Of a stretch of DNA of 64,000 bases, positions 55,510 to 64,000 are shown piece by piece (positions within the stretch are counted from its first letter, which is position 1; each line of letters begins with the position of its first letter). A program made the translations under genes and the position numbers. Source of the stretch: Malania oleifera (Eukaryota > Streptophyta > Magnoliopsida > Santalales > Ximeniaceae); the NCBI RefSeq assembly GCF_029873635.1, contig NC_080422.1:14663936-14727935 (forward strand), read 5' to 3'. Under the pieces are notes generated by a model that did no database searches, was not told where the DNA came from, and saw nothing but the letters and a program-made list of their open reading frames with translations.

Positions 55510-58109
55510 AACAACAAGAAGAATAAATTGAATTTAATCACTTAAATAATCTAAGCAAATGTTTAAACTGGAGAGAAAGAGAAGCTAAACAAACATTAAT
55601 CTAATAAATGACAGTTAATCTAAATAAGTTCTATTAAACAAATGTTAATCCCAGCTTTAAATGAAGCAAACTAAAAGCTTAGCAATAAAATAAAATAACT
55701 TAACAATGTTAAAACAATACAATACAATACAAGGAGAGAGAGAGGGAGAGATGGAGTGGCCCTGAGAGGAGAGGCCCCCCCCCCCCCTAACTCCCCAGCT
55801 AGGTGCTGTCTGCAGCACTGGTTCCCCAGAAAAAAAAAAAAAAAACCCCCAGCTACTGCCCTCCTTCCAAAAGCCCAAAAGAACCTTTTTTTTTTTTTTA
55901 ACCCTACCTTTCCTCCTTTTCCCTTCTTTTCTTTTCTTTTCTTGCCCTCCAACCTTTGAGCCCTTCACGCCAAGCCAAAGAACTCTCCCAACGCCTTTTA
56001 AGTTGCATAGCCGGGTTACATCAATGGACTCGGCCCACATCTTTTTTTTCTTTCTTCAATTTCTTATTTTATTTATTCCATTTTAAGTTTGTGTCCCCCA
56101 ATGAACAAGTTCAATTTTGACCATACTAAAGTTCGTATCTTTCAAAGTTCAAAACACAAAAGTTATATAACTCTTTCTCAACTTTCCCCAGAATTTTGAA
56201 TCGTTTTGATCGGAGTTCGGACAAAAAAGTTATGATCAAAGTATGAACTGATGCCGGTTTTGACTCCTAAGAATTTTTTTGCAATAAAAAATTGTCAAAA
56301 ATTCATAAATTGTTCAATGAAACTCATAAATTATAAATATGGCACTTTGTTAAAATATTGAGAGTAATTAAACATTTAATTTAAAATATAAATCCTAATA
56401 CTCATATTAAAACGCTTAATTACGCAGTTTAAGTGCATAATCACCTAATAACAGTTGTTGGACCAATAGATGACTTACTTGGACTAATCGACCATCCAAG
56501 GTTTTTTTCATAGCCAATTAACTAGGCCTAATGTAGAATCAAAAATCAAAGTGTTCAATTTTTCAAAAAGTTCAAGATTTTCAATAAGGCAACGAAGACC
56601 ATAATTCAAAGTTTTCAGTTTTCACACTAGTCAATAAGCTTCAACTTTCATATATAATAGACAATGATTTTCTCCTTTTCTGTTCTCTTATATTTCACTT
56701 TCAAAGTGAAAATCAAGAGATGAAGCGAAAATGGAGGGATAAACTTATCGTTCAATACATAAAAAAAATGTGTAAGTAGTACCAATAATATTTTTTGGAG
56801 TTCTTCTAGTACCTAACTCAAATGAATAATTTTACTATCTAAAAGGGTAATACATTAAAAAGAATATTATTGTAATTCTCAGTATTTCAAAAATAAATAA
56901 TTGGAAATTTTAAAAAACAAAAATCATTAATTTGTTTGAAAATTCATCCCATGCCATATTTCTAACTTGATATATGAGTAATATGAGATTAGCGCAATCA
57001 TCTAGCAAAAGGAAGAATGTTGAAAGAAGATAAGAGAAGTTATAAATAATTTTTTAATTATTTTACATTTTTAAAATTACTATTTTTAAGGGATAATAGA
57101 AACATAAGAAGATATGAGATTTTATAAAGAATTTTCCGATTCAAAAAATATTTTATTAATTTATTTATATATTCGTAATTCATAAATATTCCGTAAAATG
57201 AGGACATTATGAAAAGGATGAGAAAAAGATATAGGGTGGGAAATTGCTCCTTTTATTTTTAAAAAAAATATAAAATTGATAAAAGTAAAATGAAAACAAT
57301 TAATTGAAAGAAAAATTTGCTGAAAATGTCTTATTTTCTAAACCATAACAAATACATGTTTTTTGTCTTATTACGTCAAATAATAATGAGAAATTCATGA
57401 AAATATGCCGAGTTATCACATAAAAAAAAAATTTAAATCCAACTAAGATATTAGATTAGTTTATGTTAATTCATTTAGGATAAAAAACACCAATTAACTC
57501 TCCTGATAAAAAGACATGCACTTTTCCTAAGTATTGAAAAATTTTACACCCCTACATTGGCATTTATATTTAGAACATTTATATTCCCGGTCAATATAAT
57601 GTCAAGTAGCAATAAAAATTAATTATATAGTTTGCATTTTGGGTGGGAGTATTACATAGTTTTATTGTAGATTTATGCCATTAATTATGTCATAGGATTT
57701 TTTTTTTTTTTGGATTTATGTCATTAATTATGTTTGTGTGTCAAGGGTCAAAAAGAACAAATTAATGGTCAATTTTTGTCATTAATTTCATGTATGTCAA
57801 GGGTAAAAAATGACAAATGGTCAACTTTTCGAAACTATTTAACGATAATTTAATAAAAGGATGCAAATATTTCATGAATTAAATGTGAAAATAAATTTTT
57901 TTTTTTAGTTTTTTTTTTTTTGTTGCCAAATCTCAAGAAAGGTCAAGACATCTTTTTCCCATTATTTATTTTTTAAATTTAAAACCATCATATTAAGGAA
58001 ATTAGGATAAAAAATTTAAGACTATTTAAAGCCTGGATAATAGGATAAGCCTGATTACACACACACATATACTAATGGAGGTACTCCATCTCTCATTACA
58101 TACTCCTTC
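55510..58109. other. AT-rich spacer, low-complexity runs
   Basis: No gene. The stretch 55735-55920 has G/A-, C- and A-homopolymer runs that create a spurious 127-codon minus-strand frame (55657-56040). The stretch 57660-57830 has a loose repeat of tttatgtcattaattatgt and tcaagggt aaaaa blocks. Remaining sequence is plain AT-rich. Confidence 0.5.
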
Positions 58110-58740
58110 CTAGGGTTGCAAATGAATTTTCAAACAAAGTCGAGCTTTACCATGCTCGAGCTTGTTTTTTATTCGCTAAGCCTGTGAACTCAAATCAAAT
58201 TTGTTCATTTGTATAATGAACAAATTGACAAGTTTTCATCAAGTAGAGCTATCTGGATATTAATGAATGGTTTGGTTTATTTTGAATCTTCCATTGTGAG
58301 AGATATTCTTATTTGTCAGATAAAATGGTGAAAATGAGTGTTTGTTATACTATTTTAGGATTTTTTTGGTCCCTACTAAACCAAACATTAGTTCTATCAC
58401 TAAATTCAAATTATGGAATTTAAGTTAAACAAGTTCATGCTTAGACAACCCCTACTTTTAGGTCACTACATTTATGAAGTCTAACTTAACTTAATTAAAC
58501 AAATCTATTAATTAGCCTAATCTAAGTAGCCTGATAAACAAGTCCAACTAAACGTGTAACCGAGTCGCTAATGAATTAAAAGAGTCAAATCCATTCACTG
58601 CAATTTCAAACTCATTTATTAACGAGCCTCAAAATTGGACTACAAAATCGCTAATATAAACAATAAATGAACCTTAATGAACTTTTATTGAGCCGAGCTC
58701 CCGAATCATGCACATTCATTTATAAACCCTCCTAACTATT
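58110..58740. repeat. Second copy of the agctcgag-word dispersed repeat
   Basis: Begins cctagggttgcaaatga, with interior words gctcgagcttg, aacgagcc and gagccgagctc. Weaker but similar to 30745-31252. A direct repeat atctcaaatatgaaagatcc occurs at its right edge (58768 and 58797). Likely a degraded non-autonomous DNA transposon. Confidence 0.35.
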
Positions 58741-59189
58741 TCTATCCCTTTTATAAAATTCAAACGTAAAATCTCAAATATGAAAGATCCAAGTCAATCT
58801 CAAATATGAAAGATCCAAGTCTTAATCAATAGCATTGAAACACACACGTGAAATGAAAATAAAAAAAAAAATTAGTAGGCTGGTAATTATTTTTTTTTTT
58901 TGTAATTTATGTAAGAATAAGGGAGCGTCTATGGTATAAGCATAGGAGATTAATACATTATCGGTAATTTGCCAAGTAAGCATATGGACCCACTCGAAAT
59001 GTGATTTTATATAATTTTAGTTAAACTTAATTTTTAAAATATATTTTGTAATATCTTCACGCCCTATAATATGATAAGATCTTATCTTTGGATTCTCTCC
59101 CACTTTATTCTTCCATTTATTGTTACAAATTTTGTCTTATGACTTAAAAGACAATATTAATAGAATAATACTTAAAATTGATATTTTAT

Positions 59190-59300
59190 TGAGTTTACAA
59201 AAGAATTCGTCACTAATGCCTTAACTATTAGTGATGAATTTGATCTCCGTCACTAAAGCTTTCGTAACTAAAAAGGCCATTTTTTGTAATGTTGCTAAAA
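59190..59300. repeat. Possible CACTA-type terminal fragment
   Basis: Reverse complement opens cattacaaaaaatggcc, close to the CACTACAAAAAA ends of plant CACTA elements. It carries repeated gtgacg/gtcactaa words (ttcgtcactaatgcc, attagtgatgaa, ccgtcactaaagc) as their subterminal regions do. Only one end is visible. Confidence 0.4.
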
Positions 59301-60399
59301 TTCTTAAAATTAAATATTTCACTCAACTTGAAAGAAGAGGATTTGTTGAAGCAATAATGTTAAGTAGTTGTTAACAAGAAACATCTTAAAGCCCTTGTCC
59401 ACATTGTTTTTTTTTTTCTAATAAAAAAATTCATTAATGCAATCACCAAATGTTAAAAACAAGGTATTTTATTTTTATTTTTATAAAAGTTTATAAATAA
59501 ATGTGTGTATATATCTACTTTAATTTTTTTTTAAAATTAGCTACTTTCCGATCTAAACTTTTAAAAATATTTAAAATATAATTAAATATTTAAAAAACCA
59601 GACATATTGACATGTCTAGTTGGGTTTGCTCAAGTGGGGGAAATTATACAAGGGACCTTCAACTCGTTTGTGTGCTTGTATTTTGAATGTTAGACATGTG
59701 ACAAATTGATCATACTTTCATTAATATCAGAGGAGGACCCACATTCAACAAGAATATAATTTAGGAAACAGGCATACAGATACGTGGAGGAGAAGGTTTC
59801 CTGTATAATTTTTCTCTGAGGTGGTAAAGGTGAAGTAGGGTTTCAGTAACCCTACGGTCTCATATTCAATTTCCCACTTATATATGATTTACCTAATGAA
59901 TTATCAGGAATGCATCAATGGGTGAGCAATAATGTTTCATCCTCTTAGGTTTAGCGCCACCTAGATGGGTCCGAAGGATTTGCTTAAATTTGAAGTGCTG
60001 GGTCATAAAAAAAAATTACATATTAACATAAACAGAACTATTTCAAATATTAAATTTCATTGTTATATTCTACACGTAACCGATTATATATATATAATTA
60101 TATGAAGTGAATATATCATTAATCTTCCTAAGTTGTATAATGATTATAAGCCATGTTATAGATTTGTATTGCCCAAGAAAAATATTATTATGAAAAATAC
60201 TAAAACATTAAACGTTTTCATTAACCATAGATAGGTTTTAAAGTATATGTGTAGGACAGTTTGCAAAGGGTAGCTTAGCTGCTACAACCATGCCTATTAT
60301 ATGCTTTTCTAAAGTTCATATGGGGTGAGAATGCAAAGTTAAACAAGGCAAGGCACACTCATAAAGTTTATATGTATACACACCAAGAACTTCCTAGAA

Positions 60400-61320
60400 T
60401 TAAAAACATATTTGATATTTGAAAAAATTAATTTCCTTACCTCCAATATAAACTCAAAAAATATTTTTAAAAAGGAAAAAAAAATTAAAAATTCATATTT
60501 TCATATTTGATTATTATGAAAAAATGAGAAAAAAAATTAAAAATATTTACCAAATTCATTAAAAAAATTTAATTTTACAAATCATTAATGTTTGATTTTT
60601 TTTTTCAAATTTTTAATCACATTAAAATAAATATTTATTTTTTAATAATATTTCATATAGAAGGAAAATATATTAGAAAATGAGTTCTCCCCTTATTTTC
60701 ATTTTTTTTTTATTTCTAAACAAAATTGTTGATCCAAATGGACCCTTAACCTCTTTTGGAACTTAGGAAATATTACTTAAAGGAAACGAAAATTTGAAGA
60801 AATCCAATTTTTTATGTTTGGTTATTGAGGAAAAGGAGAAAGAAAATAATAAAAAAAAAAACAAATCAAGGAACAAAAATGTAAGTTTACATATTATTAA
60901 TATTTGATTTTCGAATTGAATACTTGCATTGAAAATTTTCCGAAGTGATGTGTTTTCTATTTTTCTTAACTTTTAGTCATAGTAGAACAAACTTTTATTT
61001 TTAATAATATTTGATATAGAGAGAAAATAAAGTGAAAAATGAGTTTCCTTTCTATTTTTTTTATTTTCCCTTCTTTAAATATATTTCTTTATCCAAGCAA
61101 ACTCTTAAACTCTATTTGGAACTTAGAAAATTTTAGAAAAAGGAATAGAAGATATGAAGGGATCAATTTTTTCATATTTAGTTCTCAGATAAAGTAAATT
61201 TTTGTCTTTATATATTAATATTTGGTATAGAAGAAAAATATAGCAGAAAATGAGTTTCCTTCTTATTTTCCTTTCATTTTTTTTTTCTAAATAAAATTCT
61301 TGATCCAAACTAGCCCTTAA
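60400..61320. repeat. Three tandem MITE-like AT-rich copies
   Basis: Three related segments end at about 60750 (ttgatccaaatggacccttaa), 61110 (ttatccaagcaaactcttaaa) and 61319 (cttgatccaaactagccctta). Each is preceded by tttgatatag/tttggtatag and gagtttcct blocks, and followed by tctttttggaactt-like words. The ends match in reverse complement the start at 7030. Either repeated insertion into the same kind of site or tandem duplication. Confidence 0.55.
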
Positions 61321-61587
61321 AGTTCAGTAAAAATGCTGATTGCTCTTTAAGTTTTAGAAATCTTATAAATCTACCCTGATATTTGATTATTTATACTAAT
61401 ATCCCTCTCTAAACCTGCTGAGTGACATCAAACCCTTTTGAACAATCAATTAATTTATTAGGATAATGAAAAAAAGTTAACATCTTTTATTATAAAAGTA
61501 TCTAATCGTTACACCATCACATCAGCAGTGTCATGAGCTATAACACTATACTAATATTATTTTGAGCTATGTGGTTAAGTAGATTTA

Positions 61588-61624
<37 letters not shown>

Positions 61625-61680
61625 AATAATTAAAATAAAAAGTGACTCGTAACTTTCGGAACAAGAGTGACTTGAGACCA

Positions 61681-61919
61681 CGCCCCCAGGGCGTAGCTCA
61701 GGTGGTCGAGCGAATAATCGAGTGTGCCTCTCATGAGGTCAGTCTTTACGCCACCCGGGTTCGATTCCTCCCCTGAGCTCCTGGTTTACCCTCCTCGTGG
61801 TGATGTGGGGCCGGATCCACGGGGCGTGGGACTAGTCACGACTGGTGCGTGTGGACCGTAAAACGGACGTGCGTTGACGGTTGTGGACACCCGGCGATAT
61901 TCAAAAAAAAAGAAGAAAA
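61681..61919 (+). mobile_element. tRNA-derived SINE with perfect 18-bp target duplication
   Basis: A 239-bp SINE. Its 5' part is tRNA-like, with an RNA polymerase III A box (tagctcaggtgg, 61694-61705) and B box (ggttcgattcc, about 61759-61769). A tRNA-unrelated body follows (to about 61900), then an A-rich tail with two g interruptions. The flanks carry the identical 18-mer aagagtgacttgagacca (61663-61680; 61920-61937). A perfect duplication and a clean tail mean a young insertion. It lies about 870 bases upstream of the IST1-like start codon and in the same orientation. It is not a tRNA gene: the fold does not close as a full cloverleaf and the body is SINE-like. Confidence 0.9.
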
Positions 61920-61937
61920 AAGAGTGACTTGAGACCA

Positions 61938-62784
61938 TGTACTCATTCTTATCTCAACATAGAGATTCGGGTTCGTAAAATTTTTTTTCATTAAAAAATA
62001 AATAAGAAAAAACAAAAGAAGATTCATGCTAATTAATTAATTAGAGAGTTGAACACGTAAAAAGATGAAAAGTTAATAATTGAACGAATACAGAGACACT
62101 TTCATTTAATATTACAAAAATCCACCGAACCCGCAGAATCCGGTTCATCCTCCGACCCCACGAACACTTCACTTTCTCCCGCGTTTTTTTCCACCCGAAT
62201 CGACCCGTTCATGTACCCTTTTCCGGCCGTCTATTAAACCATTTTCCCCAAAACGCCCCCGTCTCTCATCCTCATAATCCTCAAACTCATCAGAAATCCA
62301 GGGCTGTTATCGTAAATTCTCACCTATTTCGTTATTCGCCCTACCTATCTTAGAGAGGTGGTGTCTGAGGCGGCAGAAAATGCTCGTTCAATATTCTGTA
62401 CTCTCTCTCTCTCTATCTAAGCCACCTCCATTTATATCTATTTGAGATATCGAGCTTCATTCTCCATCTTCTCCTATATATATATATATATGAGTACGTA
62501 ATTTTGTTCTTTTAATTTCTCTCGCTAGATCAGCGGCTCTGTTTCTTTCCTTCGCGAGCTTCGTTTAATTTCATACATACAGAGGGATTGCGTGTTGCCC
62601 ATTAGTTTTCCCTCCCAAATCCCAATATGCATTGTTTCTTTCCTTCTTGGGCTTCTTGAATTCCGATTCTCCGCCGTAATTTGGAAGCACAATCAATTGT
62701 TCATTCTTTATAAGACCCTTCATTCATTTGAGCTATCGATTCGTTAATTCTTTCCCGTTTATGCAAAGCTTTGTGTGTTTCAGA
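61938..62784 (+). promoter_or_regulatory. Promoter and 5' leader of the IST1-like gene
   Basis: GC content rises from about 62120. Pyrimidine-rich (ct)n tracts lie at 62399-62415. A TA run (62475-62491, ctatatatatatatatat) could serve as TATA box. The leader would then run from about 62520 to the start codon at 62785, or contain a leader intron. No upstream coding exon is supported. The run atgctcgttcaatattctg at 62390 opens only a short frame. Confidence 0.5.
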
Positions 62785-63943
62785 ATGTTTGAGGGATTAT
62801 TTGGTCGTAAATTTACCTCAAAATGGTCAAACTTCGAACCTACTTTCAAATTTTTTTTTTTTTGGGTTTTGCTTCTTTATGTTGAATTTTTTTAAATTTT
62901 ATTTTGGTGCAGCAAATCTTTGATCAAAATCACGAAGACCCGCCTGGAGACGATAAAGAAGAAGAAAACTGCGGTGCAGAGGTATTTGAAGAACGATATT
63001 GCAGATCTTCTTAAAAGCGATCTCGATTATAATGCCTATGGAAGGGTATCTCTCTCTCTCTCTCGCTCTCTCTCTCCCTCTGTAATTTCTTCTTCAGCGT
63101 TGTTCTAAATTATTAGAAGAGTTATTAATCTTTTACCATGCCTGATTCATGAATTTAAGCTTTGTGGCGAATTGAATTCATACTGGCGTTTTTATTTTGT
63201 GTTTGTTGTCATTCTTATATTTAATGTTTTTTTATTAAAAAAAACTCTTTTATATTACCATTTTTAGCTATAGTATTTTTTATTTATTTTTATTTCTTGC
63301 TTTTATTGACCCAACAAGCCATCCAGCACACAAGCTGCGCTAGTGAAAAAAAAACATGTATTCTTTGTTATATTTGACTTCTCTGTTTTGTAATTTGTGA
63401 TTCTTTCTTTTATCTCTGCACTGTTTTGAACTTCTAGTACTTGTATGGCTGGATTGTTTCATTCCCTGATAATTAACATGCGCAGAAAATTGAAAAATTA
63501 AAACTTTCTGTTCCTATAGCAATGATTTTTGGATTTATATTACATCAACACAGACTTCATGCTTTTATACATCAATTATTTTGGTGAAGCAGGTTGAAGG
63601 TCTTCTGGTTGAGATGAATATGGCGTCGTGTTACAATTCCATCGAGCAGTTTTGTGATTTTATCTCAAACCATCTCGCTGCCATACATAAAGAGAGGTAT
63701 ATTTGCATAGTAGGATAAGTTTCATCCTTATAGTACTGATGTGAGTACTGATATTAATGTGTTTCAATAACTCTTTTTCTTCTTTCTTTTCATTGTAGTG
63801 AATGCCCTGAGGAATGCAGGGAAGCTGTAGCATCTTTGATGTTTGCAGCGGCAAGATTCGCCGATTTGCCGGAATTGCGTGATCTCAGAGATATGTTTTC
63901 TGGGAAATATGCAAATTCCCTGGATTCTTTCATTAATCAAGAG
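62785..63943 (+). CDS. IST1-like protein (regulator of Vps4/ESCRT-III), 5' part, continues past window
   Basis: Four coding exons are visible: 62785-62825, 62913-63045, 63593-63696 and 63799-63943. All have GT-AG boundaries and joins keep frame, giving 141 residues so far. The N-terminus MFEGLFGRKFTSKCKSLIK, then TRLETIKKKKTAVQRYLK and DIADLLKSDLDYNAYGR, then VEGLLVEMNMASCYNSIEQF and FADLPELRDLRDMFSGKYA are the signature blocks of the IST1 domain. Proteins of this family bind ESCRT-III subunits and control the ATPase Vps4/SKD1 on multivesicular endosomes. Plant genomes carry several paralogues (ISTL). The start is chosen because MFEGLFG is the conserved family N-terminus. Exon 4 is followed by a donor (GAG|GTGACA), so the rest of the domain and the variable C-terminus lie to the right. 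Exon 2's donor is followed by a (tc)n tract in the intron. Confidence 0.93.
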
Positions 63944-64000
63944 GTGACAACCCATAGATCTTTTTTAAGCAGATACAATACTTGGGTGCCTTTCTGGTTA

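Noticed and set aside
55657-56040. 127-codon minus-strand frame with poly-Lys, poly-Phe and Gly runs
   Set aside because: Composed of homopolymer runs. No conserved domain and no plausible composition.
61688-61775. A tRNA gene
   Set aside because: A and B boxes are present but belong to a SINE: a tRNA-unrelated body, an A-rich tail and 18-bp target duplications follow.
1-64000. A defence, toxin-antitoxin, biosynthetic or other gene-cluster system
   Set aside because: Only three unrelated host genes are present, separated by repeats; no co-located functional set is visible.

Overview
This window looks like a stretch of a flowering-plant (probably woody eudicot) nuclear genome: AT-rich, gene-poor and packed with nested long-terminal-repeat (LTR) retrotransposon fossils. 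I can support three host genes, all spliced. (1) A plus-strand two-exon gene (17456-20266) encodes a plastid-targeted protein with an acidic tail. (2) A minus-strand four-exon gene (31860-37280) encodes the 64-residue translation-machinery-associated protein TMA7. (3) The first four coding exons of an IST1-like ESCRT regulator start at 62785 and run off the right edge. Open reading frames alone miss TMA7 completely, because its exons are 16-81 bases long.

Layout. 1-6298: broken Ty3/gypsy pieces (integrase end, LTR, gag/protease) flanked by LTRs of other families. 6299-9277: AT-rich repeats and a 180-bp tandem duplication. 9278-11594: solo LTR. 11653-15085: small, internally deleted Ty1/copia element. 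15086-17455: AT-rich spacer with a 39-bp tandem repeat. 17456-20266: plastid-protein gene, its intron holding a TRIM-like element and an RTE LINE tail. 22205-30257: Ty1/copia element with perfect target duplication, split by a solo LTR. 31860-37280: TMA7, with a 2.35-kb solo LTR in intron 2. 37615-38330: two LINE tails. 39345-47462: a stack of LTRs inside LTRs. 49520-50499: a tandem three-LTR TRIM array. 52987-55504: solo LTR with perfect target duplication. 55505-61680: AT-rich repeats. 61681-61919: young tRNA-derived SINE. 62785 to end: IST1-like gene.

I found no CRISPR array, defence system, operon or tRNA/rRNA gene. The most unusual signal is in the LTRs. Several distinct LTR families carry, just upstream of their TATA boxes, a cluster of short palindromes: TCGTCGACGA in one group, TTCGGTCGACCGAA in another, GTGGGGCCCAC in a third. 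In one family the block is present in one copy and absent in another, so it behaves like a cassette. A second shared feature is a small stem-loop (TGAGA-loop-TCTCA) near the 3' end of several LTRs, with a conserved stem and a changing loop. Both are read by eye and need alignment to confirm.

The host genes are unrelated to one another (plastid, cytosolic translation, endosomal sorting) and show no sign of acting together.
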